From Thoreauomyces humboldtii (taxonomy: Eukaryota; Chytridiomycota; Chytridiomycetes; Spizellomycetales; Powellomycetaceae), in NCBI GenBank assembly GCA_027596035.1, contig JADGJA010000227.1:1-29014 (forward strand): a DNA stretch of 29,014 nucleotides. The letters run 5' to 3'. The notes beneath the pieces are model-generated. The model did not search any database and had not been told where the DNA came from. It saw only the letters and a list, made by a program, of their open reading frames with translations. Each line of letters starts with the position of its first letter. Positions within the stretch are counted from its first letter, which is position 1. Position numbers and translations under genes: made by a program. This document shows positions 9,991 through 22,000 of this stretch, piece by piece.

Positions 9991-12900
9991 ACCCACGCGA
10001 ACGCCCAAAACTTTATACTCATCGCCGCTGCTAGTGACGACGGGTCGCCCGTCGATGGTCGCTGCAAAACCGGCGATGATTGCTCGGGCGACCTATGATT
10101 CTCGCCCGCGCTCACTTGCGTCGCCTCTTGCGATGATGGCTCGGGTGCTGGAAATACCGGAGACCCTTGCCGCATGCACCAGCAACGATTCGTGCTCTGG
10201 CGAAATGTGCTGCGACCACAACAAGACCTGTCAGACCACTTGTTCCGATCTCGGCGATGTTTGTCAGAACGATGACTCGTGTAACGGCGAGGAATGCTGC
10301 CACCCTTTCCTCAAAACCTGCGTCATATCGACCCAGTGCCCCGGCGGCCTCCAGCTCGGTGCCGCTCGCACAAGTACGGACGACTGCGACGGCGAAATGA
10401 ATTGCTCTCTCGACCCCGGCGATGCCAGCCGCAAATGTCGCGGCGGCGCGATCGGTGCCAACTGCGCCAGCGCAGACGACTGCCCGGGTGACAACTCGTG
10501 TTGCAACATAGATCAGACTTGTCAACTCACCTGCAAAGCCGAATACGTTCCGGCCGGTTATTCGGCTTTCACCACTGGCTTGCCTTCCAGTCCGAGCACC
10601 CGAACACCCAGGGTGTCGACATCCGAACCTGTGATAAACAGCTTATCGCGACCGTGAACCGCGACTTTGCCATTGCCGCACGCATGGAAGGAACAGTCAT
10701 TCTTAACGACGGGCGCATGATTAACCTCGGCGACGACAACTGCATGAAGACCTGCAACACAGCCGGCACGCAAAGCGGCGATTTTGACTGCTTCACGTTC
10801 ATTGCAGACACGGCTCATGTAAATTACTGTCTTGTGGCATGGGCGACTTGCCTCTTCCGCCATTTGAGCTGCTAACATCTCCCTTTTTCTCCGGACGTTT
10901 GCACCTCAGTACCCTTATGGCTTTGGGACACCGGTCAATGGACAGCCGTCGAATCAGCTTATACCGTACATCAGCATCGGTGAGTGCAAAAAAATGAGCA
11001 TTCCGCGTAACCCAGCTGCTTGCCGCAATTTTCGTGCCGTGCAGCTTCGAATGACCTCCCCACCGGTGCCATTTTTTACATCAAAGAAATCGATGGAATG
11101 ACCGTTAAAGGACGGACGACACGGCGTACACCCACAATGGATGTGTCCGCATTGGTATGTGCAAATTTCGCCTTTTTCTGCGTTTTAACGCCTGACTTAA
11201 GTGACTTCATGCAGACGATGTCGGGTGGAGCTTCAAAGAACATCACTGCGACTTCTTTGCTTTCAGGATCGGCAATTACATGTTTATGGAGGGCGAGCGC
11301 CCTTTGGAGTACATCACCACGCCCTCAACGACGGCCAACTGCCAAATCCTCACCTACGGGTTTACAACGTCACCCCCGGTCGGAAGCAGCACGTCGGTGG
11401 CTGGAGGGGTCACCATCTTCCACCCCGTGCCTACGGTTGAAATTAGCGACGTAGGCTCGGATGCAACTCTCTGGCACAAACACCTGCATCAATCACGGTG
11501 AAGCGGGGATCCCCATCGTCCTGTCTCCCTGCTCGACCGCCGCTACGTCCACTCAGGATATATTGTTGAATCTCAATCAGAGTGCGTTTTCCGTTCAATC
11601 CCTAGCAATGTGAATTCCGTTTGCTGACCAACATTTTTCCGCTAAACAGACAACATGGACTCAATCACTTTCATGGACATTCCATAAATGTGTGTCGGCG
11701 CCGGCGCGTCGTTCCAGTACTGCGGAGATGTAGGAGATGATGTACCCGTAGAGAACACTTATTCTCTTCTCCCGACGAGCGGACGGCCCCAATCGGTACA
11801 CGATCCATCCTGGCGTTGGAGGTCTCGTGGGTCAGAGTATTTGCTTCGGCGCTGCTGGAGGGCAGGTCTCCTGGATGGAATGCGATGCGCGCGTGTCTAT
11901 CTGGATCGACATTTCTAGCTCTTTCCCACTAGCGGAGATTGTCACTACACCGTTGTCGTCGTTGATTGACGGAAGCTCCGGGTGTGAGTACTGGTATCGC
12001 TGCGCCAACGCCTGGGGTGCTACAAAACTGACGCGCGGCTTTCAGACTCCGCCATGAATATCATGAGCCGCGGAGATCTTTTGAATCCTATTGACTCCCA
12101 GCCGCAGAGTCCGGGAGACAGCATCGCTACACGAATGGCACGGCGATTTGAAGCGGTGAGTTTAGAGGCGATATACGCCCGGCTTCCACATTACCATAGG
12201 CACTGAATCTCCGAATCGCAGGATTTCGTTGACTTTTTCAACCGAATGTTCGCTGGGCTGGACGCAGCGCAGGCCCAACTTGCTCGCACGCCCACGCAGA
12301 CCTCACAGTTATCACTATGGTACATGTGCTTTACTTGGTACGCGTAGCACCCATCCTGCCCACCACGCATTTTTGGGATGCAGCTATTGAAGCTTGTGAG
12401 TGTCAGATTTACCGCCATCGCTTACAACGAGCCGTTTCATCATTAACCCGGCCGTTTATCAGTGCCCGAGCTTATTGCAGCCACCCATAGACTTGCAACG
12501 CAAGCTCGCGACTTCTTAAAAGCGCCGACCGATTTTGGACCTGAAGCCGCCGATGCGGCTGCTGACGCCCAACAATTGGCCGACGCCTTGCCCGAGGAGG
12601 CCGCCGATCTCACCAAGGGCGCTGGACAAAAGGAGCTCTCAGCCGCCGAGGGAGCCGCAACGTCAGTGAACAACCGCCTACTCTGCCAGTTTGGCATGCG
12701 GGGACTCAACTTTGGCCTGGGCGTGGCCGGGGGCGGGTCACCCGCCCTGCGCGTGCGCGACTCCATCGCCAACCCGTTCCAGCTCCCTGCCACCACCTCC
12801 AGTGCCGTGCAGAACCGCACTATCTCGAACGCCGCCGTCTCCGCTCGCCACGGCCATCTTGCGGCCCCCGGTCGCTCGGACTGCCTGTGGGACGCCCAAA

Positions 12901-14035
12901 ATACCAAAGAACTTCGTCTGGACTCTACGAACCTCAGAGCGGTTTGCACGTCCAACGGCGACGCAGGAGGATTGGTCTGGTGCATCGTCAACAACGCTGC
13001 CGGAACCGGCAGCATACCTTCTAGCCCTGTTCCCTACACTCAGTGCGCTGCTTCCGATGCGTTGCAGTGTGACCACATGCTGGAGGTAAACTCGATTGCC
13101 GAGACTTTGCTTCTCGGAGGGTCGGTTGTCTGACACGAAAAATCCCGTTGTGTTTGTATAGCTTCAGGAACATCTTGACTCGCTCTATTCGCCAACGTTT
13201 GCGGCACTCTCGGTGGCAGATCAGGAGATACGTTTGGCCAATTCATCGATTGGTTCCCAGCTCTTCAGGGCTCATATTGATATCATCTTCTTTAAGCTTT
13301 TGTGCACCAAATGGAAGGAGGGCAAATAGAATGAGCGTGCGTTCGACATGATGAACGGCAGGGAGAACACCGTTTCCGAAGATGCCGACGTTAACAACAT
13401 GAAGGGAGTTTTGTTTGGGTAAATAATCCCGATATTGGCCCCGCTGGTTGTCGCCGTCCTACTGATGTAGAAACCTGGTTTTGGTCGTACAGAAACAGAC
13501 AACTGCGTAAAATGCAAACGTACGCCGGAAACTTGTTGACAAAGACGTTGGAATCGGTCAGACAGCCCCGCATCGACTGTAAGCGAACTTACACCTCATC
13601 GCCAAAGGAGCCGTCTGTTTCTGACCTTGATCTCGGGATTGTTGTTTCCGCCTCAGATGTGAACTCCTTTTCTGATATGCTGGACAAATCTCACGATACC
13701 CTTCCGGCGGATTCATCTTTAGCTACTACGGTCCGCACCCGCATCGACAACTTTAAAGGCTACCCATCGGCGGCCAGCGGGCTCGGAAACGTAGACCACC
13801 AGCTCGAGGTAAATTGCCCGTAGTTTTAGGCTGGCACATTTCAAGCATTCTAAGTATACGTCGCCGAGCAGTCGAAACCGACAGCACTCCCATGGTTTCC
13901 TGAAGTGCCACTGAGCGAGGCTGGCATCGACGATCTGTCGCTCGCAACGCTTCCTTTACGTCTCCCGTTTTCTTCGTCATTTGCATCAATCCGTGCCGCG
14001 CTCTACTGCTCAGGTAAACGACGTCTGGATTGGCG
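9990..14035 (+). pseudogene. Broken multi-exon gene for a secreted Cys-rich / double-psi beta-barrel-like protein
   Basis: Introns with good consensus survive at 10819-10909, 10980-11044, 11155-11214, 11582-11649, 11984-12045, 12156-12221, 13086-13161 and 13419-13492. The encoded pieces follow in order. First come Cys-rich repeats (10060-10540) with pattern DDC-G-x-CC-x5-TC-x3-C. Next is a module (10590-11350) reading PYGFGTPVNGQ, SNDLPTGAIFYIKEIDG, THNGCVRI and GWSF-x3-HCDFF, which resembles fungal DPBB/3D-type domains. Then there is a possible lectin-like Cys segment (11450-11980) and a helical Ala-rich region (12460-12700) of unknown function. The frame is interrupted by TGA at 10096, TAA at 11685 and TAG at 13327. 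It is also shifted near 10170, 10560-10600, 11105-11112, 11455 and 11790, and around a tiny exon at 12384-12395. No initiator ATG with signal peptide was found. Neighbouring genes are intact, which argues for true decay rather than poor sequence, although sequencing indels cannot be excluded. Pieces after 13808 are uncertain. Confidence 0.72.
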
Positions 14036-14088
14036 CTCATGGAAGAAGCGCGTCTGCTTATAGGCACACAGAATCACCTTTCTTGCAT

Positions 14089-14176
14089 GAATCAGTAGTA
14101 TAGTGGTTAATATACTCGCCTTCCATGGATCACCAGGTGATAGCGAGTGTCCCGAGTTCGAATCTCGGCTGATTCA
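14089..14176 (+). tRNA. tRNA-Gly(UCC) with a 16-nt intron
   Basis: The acceptor stem GAATCAG/CTGATTC pairs fully (14089-14095 with 14169-14175), with discriminator A at 14176. The D arm is GTAT...ATAC. The anticodon stem CTCGC/GCGAG encloses C-T-TCC-A-(intron)-A, so the anticodon is TCC at 14122-14124. The intron is 14126-14141, at the canonical position after base 37. The T arm is CCGAG-TTCGAAT-CTCGG. The arms match the usual eukaryotic tRNA-Gly(UCC). Mature length is 72 nt. It looks intact and is duplicated in inverted orientation at 24984-25071. Confidence 0.93.
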
Positions 14177-14830
14177 CATTTTGGAATTCCTTTTTAGACC
14201 ATCCTTATGTCGGTATGTCCTTTTGACGTCCCTCCCGCGGGGATGCTTGGGAGCGATCCTGGTTGAAAGGGTACGGGTTGTACTGAGCAAATGTCCTGTG
14301 CACCGAGAATCTTGGCTGATTCACTTTCTGGGGCTCTTTCTTTAACACATCCTCACGTCGGTATGTTCTTTAGACGTCCAACCCTGCGGCGGGGATGCTT
14401 GGGAGCGATCCTTGTTGAAAGGGTACGCTGGTCAGGTTTACTGAGCAAATGTACTGTGCAACGAGAATCTCAGCTGATTCACTTTTCGAGCCTTTTTTTT
14501 AGCTCATCACCATGTTGATTCATGTCCCTTAGACGTCCCTCCCTGCGCCGGGGCTGCTTGTGAGTGACTCTCGTCGAGGGGACGAGGTGTACTGTGCAAG
14601 GTCACCAGCTCACATTGGGAAATCAAGGCTAATTTATCTGCTACTTGCTGGTTTTATCTCCATCGGGAGTCCTCCTCACCTTCTTGACGTCTCCCCACGC
14701 GGCGGGGAGGTTCGCTGTGAGCCTGTTGGAAGGTCACGCAGGTTGGAATGCCAAGGGATGTGCGGTCGTTCAGAAGTTCATGACGCTTGAAAAGCTATCG
14801 AAAGCCGAATCTCGGCCGAGCCGTTTCCTT
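14177..14830 (+). repeat. Tandem 3'-half tRNA-Gly plus flank repeats, about four units
   Basis: The word GACGTCC followed by GGGGATGCTTGGGAGCGATC and TTGAAAGGGTAC recurs at 14225 and 14373, and more degenerately at 14532 and 14686, giving periods of 148, 159 and 154 bp. Each unit is preceded by a copy of the tRNA 3' end (AATCT-GGCTGATTCACTTTT at about 14163, 14309 and 14467; weaker later). Units decay with distance from the intact tRNA. Only 3' halves are repeated, so these are not functional tRNA genes. Confidence 0.88.
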
Positions 14831-16699
14831 TTTGCTTTTGCATCGATAGGTTCGCACGGCTGACTTTTGCGCACTCTCACAATGCATGCTGCATTAAGTT
14901 AGTCGGCGCTGGGCAAAAGAAAGGGAGGGAGGGGCCTGCGCTTTCGGGTCGACACGGGCTGTTCCCGATCATGGTTTAGCAAAACAGGCAGATGAGTGAA
15001 CAGAGCTTTGCATGTCCTGAACAGATCACACGTCGTTGTCTTCCGTAACCTTCCGTGGTGCAACATCGAAGGGCGGCAGGACCTGCACGCCCGTTGGACC
15101 GAAAAGGCTACCTGTGTACCTTACTATCGCTCTCCCGTTTAACCCATTCAAGAAAACAACGAGCCTTACCCCACAAAGTCTCCGGAATACGCTACTTGGG
15201 ATACCTGCTTTCCAAGGAGAAAAGCTTCCGCACGGGAGCATGCCTGACCAGGTTTCCGGCTCCGCGACGAAGACTCGCATTTCCTATACCGCGCAAGCAC
15301 GCCGTTGCAGTCGGTGAGATCGACATGTCTCAGAGAGCAAACCATTCGTAGGTTTGCTCCAAAAGGCCGAGTATGCATGCGAAGCGCGTAGCGCGTAGGT
15401 AATACTTCTGGATGAAAGCAAGACGGAGGCGCACCTTAGCAAGCAGAAGCATCGCCGACGTCCGTGCTCCTTCGTCCACGGCAACGATAGATCTTACGTG
15501 TCCAGAAATCTGGAGAAAGCAAGAACGGTCAGACCACAATCTTCTCACGCCCATTGTCCCATCAGCCTCGCAGCGGAGGAAAGGAAACAAAATCAGACAT
15601 GGCTCCACATTCGTGATCGATCATGGTCCACGCCCCGAAATCGAATTTGGATTGGAACAACCGAAGTACGTCCTCGAGATCGGATGTAGGACGGCGTGTC
15701 GCTTCAGTTTATCGTGATTTTGTTGTATCTTCATCTTTTCTCCCTCTTTCCTCCGTTTGGGGCAATGGGAAGTGGAAAGCGTGGCTTACCCTTTAATCGA
15801 TGACTTTGTAGTTCACTCGAGATTGACGAGAGAGCTGCTGGGAAGGATTCAGCATCGTTCGGTTGGCGGAGAAGGCTGATAAGGCTGGGAAAGAGACCAG
15901 TGGACCGTTGTTTCTCCCTTGGTCCTTTTAACCATCACTGGAGGGTTCAAGGAGGAAGAACGGGGAGGACTATCGGAACGTCCTGAGTCTGAGTCCCATC
16001 TGCTCCTATCGTCCTTGAAACAAGCTGCTTCGCAGCCTGAGGGAGATCCGTTCTGGGAATGTTTGCCCGAGAGAGCGGGATGATGGTAGGACCACCACCC
16101 CTCTGCCGACGGAACGACCTGCTGCGCCACTCCCGCATTGCAGTACAAAAGCTCGAGGTTTTTTTCTCGTCTGCAGCATCTTGTTCCCCATTCCCCACGT
16201 TCCAATGTTCCCGTCACCCTCTGGACGTACGACTACTCTGCCAACCTCACCAGCCCGTGCATCTCATCTTGCCTCAAGGGCGCGAGGGGTTGCCAGAGTG
16301 CCGTACGTCTCTACAGCATGCCCAGGACCACAGAGTCCGGCCCACGCGCAAACGTCCCCCGCTAAAGTGATGACTACTTTTTGCTACTTTAAACCCAGCT
16401 CTTCGAAGGGACTGGGATGTGCGTCCAACGCATGTTTCATTCGCTGCTGAGAAGGATAATCTACTCTGAAATACAGTGTCGGGGACGTTTTGCGTGTGCG
16501 TCTGTGCATGGGCATCGGCAAAGGTGTTTTGAACGTATGGTGGGTATTTCTGGTTCTCAATGCAAAAGAAAAAGGGTACAGATGGGGAATGATGTGAACG
16601 AACTGGCTACACGCAAAGGAAAGCAACTCAGGAAAGAAGGGAACCAAACAGCTCGACAAAGGAAAGGAAGTGGGAAGACGAGGAGCAGGACTTGCGCTT
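14831..16699. other. 1.9-kb region without a supported gene
   Basis: No domain, splice model or RNA gene is convincing. Two minus-strand open frames (15608-15330 and 15280-15026) read non-repetitive peptides but cannot be joined or assigned. A plus-strand frame at 16197-16320 contains WTYDYSANLTSPC and a few Cys residues and could be an exon remnant. A 9-bp perfect inverted repeat (GAGCAAACC / GGTTTGCTC, 7-nt loop) sits at 15335-15359. The last 250 bases are probably the 3' flank of the minus-strand membrane-protein gene. Confidence 0.4.
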
Positions 16700-17665
16700 T
16701 CACTTGCAGGGAACGTCGCGAGCCTCGATGGTGGCCCACTCCTTGAACGTGATGACTATGGTGACAGGGCGAAGAGGTCAGTAACATTCCATACAACAAC
16801 CCCACCATTCCTTCCCTGTCTCCTCATGACATACCGAACATGGCCAAGATCAAGGGGAAGCAGGCGACGCCGACGCAGGTCCTAGCTATGGCACCGCTCG
16901 CGGCGTCCACGACGACCAGCTCCATGACAAACCAGAGAGCCGAGAGGGCCAGGAAGACCCAGGCCAGGATGCTCGTGGCGAGCGTGACGCCCGTGGCCAC
17001 GCAGGTCTCGCAGGTGGGTGCCGGAGGGATGGGGAGTCCCGGACGCAGGTTGGGGTTGGAGACGCACGTGTAGGGCAGAGGGATCGAGGCGAAGATGGTC
17101 GCCGCCAGAAGCATCTAGAGCAACAAAGTTTGCCAAGTTGAATGGGAAGGAACGATGATCCGAAAGCTCATGTTGTTTCTTCGTTCTTTACCAAGACGGC
17201 GTGACGGAGTGCGTCGGCCGCTCTGTCCAAGCGAGGTCCCCACTGTCTGGCCCTGGCCGAAGCGTCCCTTGCGCGAACACCTCCAGGAAGTAAGGGATCG
17301 CGTTCCTCTCCGTCCTCGCTGGTGTTGGTGTCGTTTCGGGAGGCGATGACCTCCTGGTTGCTGCGACGCTCGACGAACGCTGCGGCCTGACGGGTCAGCA
17401 TAGCGGCCAGCCAGAGGAAGATCAAGCTTGTCACTGTGGGCAGGGTTCAGGAGGGGATGGGTGTGTCAGTCGAGAGATACGCTGATACCAAGGCGTCCCG
17501 CAGCGGTATGCTCTGCAGCTTCTTACCTGCGATCCACATGGACTTGACGAGACTGTCGTCGTGACCTGGGTTGCGGAAGCCTCCGGATCCGCTGTCCGAC
17601 GACGACGAGTCACCACCACCACCGGCGGCGATGAAGGAGATGAGGGTTGCGAGCTTGGATGTCAT
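16700..17665 (-). CDS. Small multi-span membrane protein with acidic dileucine motif, 4 exons
   Basis: Exons 17665-17527, 17433-17192, 17114-16835 and 16755-16700 (139+242+280+56 nt) join in frame to 238 aa. Donors are GTAAGA, GTAAAG and GTATGT; acceptors are CACAG, CTCTAG and CCATAG. The start is the ATG of MTSKLATLIS; a Gly/Ser-rich stretch follows. Likely membrane segments lie at about 42-62 (WIAVTSLIFLWLAAML), 122-140, 167-190 (GVTLATSILAWVFLALSALW) and 204-220. Several Cys cluster in the loop after segment two (TCETC). The first loop contains ERDPLLP, an acidic dileucine (E-x3-LL) sorting motif typical of endosomal or vacuolar membrane proteins. The four-span shape recalls MARVEL or Sur7-type proteins, but no family signature is clear and function is unknown. 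It is divergently placed to the Ras exchange factor gene. Confidence 0.68.
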
Positions 17666-17986
17666 TCTGGCAGCTCAGGATGATGCGAGAGCGATGGGAA
17701 GGCTGAACGGGATGAGCGAGGTACGGGAGCTTTCGAGTGCTCCTGATGCGAGAGAGTATCGAGCGAGGGAAGGTGCGGAGAGTTGATGAGAGCGAGAGCT
17801 CCTTCCTTTTTGTAGAGAGAGATGCGATGATGTGACGTGCTTGCGTGGATGAGAGAAGGAGGGGGTGAGACGAGGAAGGGTCGATCCTTTATGCGAAAGA
17901 GTGAAGAGAAGGGAAGGGCGGCGGGGGGAGGGGGAGGCCATGCTGTTTCTTGTGCGGTTTCTCCATGTCTCACAGGACACCTACCA

Positions 17987-18012
17987 GGTGTGTGTGTGTG
18001 TGTGTGTGTGTG
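17987..18012. repeat. (GT)n microsatellite
   Basis: About thirteen uninterrupted GT dinucleotides, within the upstream region of the minus-strand membrane-protein gene. Confidence 0.97.
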
Positions 18013-18094
18013 ACGCATACAGTTACGAGAGAAGGGAAGGACCCAGGAAGAAAACGGAGAAGCCACGAGGACAGGGGAGAGGTGAGCACGAGTC

Positions 18095-18096
<2 letters not shown>

Positions 18097-18126
<30 letters not shown>
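18097..18126. repeat. (GA)n microsatellite
   Basis: About fifteen GA dinucleotides, 85 bases downstream of the GT tract in the same intergenic region. This is a purine tract of the GAGA type found near some eukaryotic promoters. Confidence 0.97.
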
Positions 18127-18130
<4 letters not shown>

Positions 18131-19045
18131 GCCACGAGCAGCGACCTGGGAAGGGTTGGAGGGGTCATGGACATGGGAACCAAAGGAGGCCGCGGGAGAG
18201 ACGGGACAGAGGAGGGGGGCGTCCCCCAGCGTTGAGGAGGGGACTGCAGCACCGTTGAGGGAGTGACACGCTTCGTGTTTTTGCCTCTCGTCGTCGGGGG
18301 AGGGTCGGGGTCCTGTCAGTCCGCAAGAGGACGGGCAATCGAACGCTGTGGTGAGTCACACACAAAGTAGTTTTGACAGCTTTTGCTCAGAGGAATCCAG
18401 TTAGGCGCAGCCTCTCATGTTCGGTCGTTTAATCTCCGCCGCCCTTTTCCCTTCGACGACGGAGCATTGTTGCACGCAACAGTACACAGGCCCACGATCA
18501 AAACGGCACATCGAGCAGAGAGCCAGCAAAGGGTTGCTGGTAGGCCATGTCTCTATGGCTGACCGAATGAAGCAGGTAGCCCCACACTCATACTCATGAG
18601 GTGTGAGCTGAATAGAGGGAGTAAGAACCTCGAGGGACGGGGACGAGGGGGAGGAGTAGCACCGGACGCTCAACACCGCCGGCGTGGCTTGGTGTGCTCC
18701 CAAAATAAACCCCATGTCATACCGTATAACCCCCCGCTCCTATCCTCGTTCTCCTTCTTTTCCCCTGCTTGCTCTCCTCCTGTCGCTCAGGTAGGCACAA
18801 CCTTGACCTGCACCCATCCTTTCTTCTTTGTTGCACTGTGCGTCCTTCACCATCATCATCAGCGTCTGTCGACGCTCGGCTAGAGCAGCAAGCGGCTCTC
18901 CATCCTTTTCTCCGGCGTCTTTTACCCACATTCGTGCTCGGAAGACAAGCCTGTTGGGATTGGACTTCGCTCAGTGCGCCCTTTCCCGCATTTCTCCCTT
19001 GCTGCTTCCCGCGCCAGGAAGGCGCTGTCTGATTCATCTCAAAGG

Positions 19046-22000
19046 ATGAACACCCAGTCATCAAGGTAAGTGCCAAGACAACGCATCGTTCCAGCAGCTC
19101 AGAATCTCAATCGTCTGTTTGCTTACCATCGCCAGCGGCCGTCGGCAAATCTTTGGCAGCATGCCGGGCACGTCTTTCATTCACGAGATCTCCAATCCCT
19201 TGGCTCCCACGTACCCCTTCGACCCGACGCCCATGCCTCCCGTCCCGGACTCCCTCCTCGAACTCTCCCCTCCCACCTCGCACAACTCGCATCTTCGACG
19301 GGAGTACGGTCCACCCCCCCGGAAAGGAATGACCGCCTCCCCGAGCTTCATGGCCGATCGTATCGCGATGAAGCGAGGGGAGAGCGAGGGACATCTTCCC
19401 GGTGCCGAATACGACTACACCCCCAGAACGGAGAAGGGGAACGATGCCGGGAAGCATATGAGGGCGGCGAGTACGGAGGTGCTGAGCAGAGGGACGCTGG
19501 GAAGGAAGGGAACCTTGAGGATCAGGGAATCCCTCGCCAAGCGTGGTGGTGAGTGACGATTCTGTGCTTCCGGACCAGGGTGGTGTTGCATGAGGATCGT
19601 TTCTAGACCTGGGACTGAGGATTCGCCATGTATCTTCTTCCCCCACCATCTGCCAGACTCCCTCGCATCACTCTTTCGAAGCAGCAAAACGAATTCCGCA
19701 AGCACCCTCGACACGACTCCTGACGGAACGTCCCTCAGCAATAGCAGCCACAACATGAACCACAACAACAGCTCCTCCATCTCCCGGCAAAACTCTACCG
19801 CCTCGGCCGACTCCCTTCACGTCACATCCTCCCATCAGCAGGTCGGAAACACAGTGCATCAGCAGCATCACTCGTCCGAAGGTGGACACATGCAGCGAAA
19901 GCAGAGCGTGGACTCGACGCACGGATCGGGTTCGACAGGGAGAAGTTGGGGTAGCACTCTCATGCGAAAAGCTAGAGGACAGGGAGGAGACGCTACCGTC
20001 GCTCCACAACCGGTGGCTCCTAGTCCGCAGCCTCAGAAGAAGAGTGAGTCGGAGAAGAAGTTTCTCGCGCCTTATGTTCTAAAGAGAGAGACGCTGATGG
20101 CTTCTTCTCCTGCAGGAAGCGGGTCGGGAGCGAGCACATCTAGTCTGGCTAGGAGTCTCACCGCGAAAGGAGTGCTGTCCGAGTTGAGCGGTATGAACGC
20201 TTGCATACGACCATCTCGCTTTGGACAGAAGCAGTGCGGGCAGTCTCACATTCTTTCCTCGTTCCGGCCTCCCGATCAGCAGACTCCAAACGCAACAGCC
20301 ATGATGGATCCGAGGAAGGCGACGATGGTATCTCCATAGCCTCACTCAGAATGATGTGCCATGTTCTCATCCATATTCCTCGGTTTCAGGAGACCTTGAT
20401 TCCACGCTCTGTTCCATGGACGACCTGAACCAATTCATGTCCCAAACATCCCTCGCATCCCTCTACGTACCTAAAACCCTTCAATTGTTCCTCACGCACG
20501 GGAACGTGAAGCTGCACGTCAAGGTCCTGTCCCACGGGACCGTTGCGGACGCCATTCAAGGAATCCTCGCGGACCTGGTCGTCGCTTCGGGCGGTGAGAT
20601 GCACGTGGAAGGCGAACGGGGTGCTTATCGACTCTGCAAGTTGGAAAGAGGTGGGACGGGAATAAGGGTCTGGATGGAGATGGGAAGTGTGTTGGGGAGT
20701 TATGATTTCATGCAGGGGGTGAGTCTTATACTCGAGTTGGAACGCTACCAGTGTTGAAACTTAGGGTTGCTGTTCTTCCCTAGGATGAGATCCGACTGAA
20801 GCACATTTCCGACATTGAACACACGACAGTGATCGTACCGCCGTCCACAACACCACATCCATTCTCATATGGCTTCACGCTTCTGGTTCGAGATGCGGTG
20901 GCGTCCCTCCGCGCTACTCATCTCCCGGCATCCCTGTCCACGACGGCTCCCGTGGATGCAAAGTACGGTCTCTACTACCCTCGCCTTGGAATCTGGTTGG
21001 ATGACGCCAGGACGCTGTTCTCGTACGATCTGCATCCAGAGAAGAGTCTGGAGTTGAGGGCGTTGGCGAATCAGTTCCTCATGAGGATCTACCTTCCGGA
21101 ATTCGATCAAAAGATCGCTTTGAGGGTGCTACCAAGTTTAAGGAGTAGTGGTGAGGGCAAGGCAGGAAATGGAAAAGAGAACGTGTTGAGGAAGGGAACC
21201 TGACAGCTGCATTCTCAGACGTTATCTCGATGATACATTACCAGCTTCGGAACCGCAAGCTGGTCCTTGGGAGACCGAACGGACGGTATGGTCTGTGGAT
21301 TCCGAGCGCAGGGACGTGGATGAAGGAGAACATCGCTTTGGAGGAATACGTAGCCGTCAATGGGGTAAGCTACTCCACATTCGTCAGTTCGTGATTTTTG
21401 TATTCTGACCTCAAGAAACTTGTGCAGGAGGATATCCACTACAAACTACAATACGAATCCATTTCGATTCACCTCGCCTTAGCGGCGACACCGAGCGCTT
21501 TTACGCCACCACCCCTCCGCATACTCGCATCCTCTACAACCCTTGTATCAGCTCTCCTCGCCACCGCTTCCCTCTCCAACCCAGCAGCCTACCATGACAC
21601 ATACTGCCTGTTCTCACCCGCGGGAGATCGTTTGAACGATCGGGATCTGGTCTGGGCGGCCATCAAGGATCTCGCCGCGGACGATCAGTTGGTGTACAGA
21701 GCGGTGCCGAAGAAATGTCTGCTCAGCAACACCGGTGATCGGGATGTCAGGTTGGATCTGGATGTGGACTTTGAAACTAGGGTCGATCAGGCTTTGCCGT
21801 TCATGTGTAGGAGATTCGGTGTTGGTGTCGATCAGGTCCTCGGAATCAAGACCGATTTGGGTGTCGGTATGTTGGGCATTTGCGCGACGGAGTGGGGAGA
21901 ACGAAGTGAATCTAAAACATTTGGTCTTTGTTCCGGAACATAGACGTGGACACGTCACTTTCACTCGCCGAGCAACGGTTCGCTCCCGGTCTAAAGCTCA

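Larger units (their letters stand above)
17666..19045. promoter_or_regulatory. Divergent intergenic region with two microsatellites
   Basis: About 1.4 kb between outward-facing genes. It carries a (GT)n tract at about 17987-18012 and a (GA)n tract at about 18097-18126. A strongly pyrimidine-rich stretch (18730-18790, 18890-19010) lies just upstream of the Ras exchange factor, as in many fungal promoters or 5' UTRs. CTCAG/GTAGGC at 18787-18796 could be part of a 5'-UTR intron. Open frames here have no domain. Promoter function is inferred from position. Confidence 0.45.

Noticed and set aside
9891..10175. Minus-strand frame with a hydrophobic, signal-like stretch
   Set aside because: It overlaps the Cys-rich plus-strand blocks and reads low-complexity sequence before the hydrophobic part; no domain.
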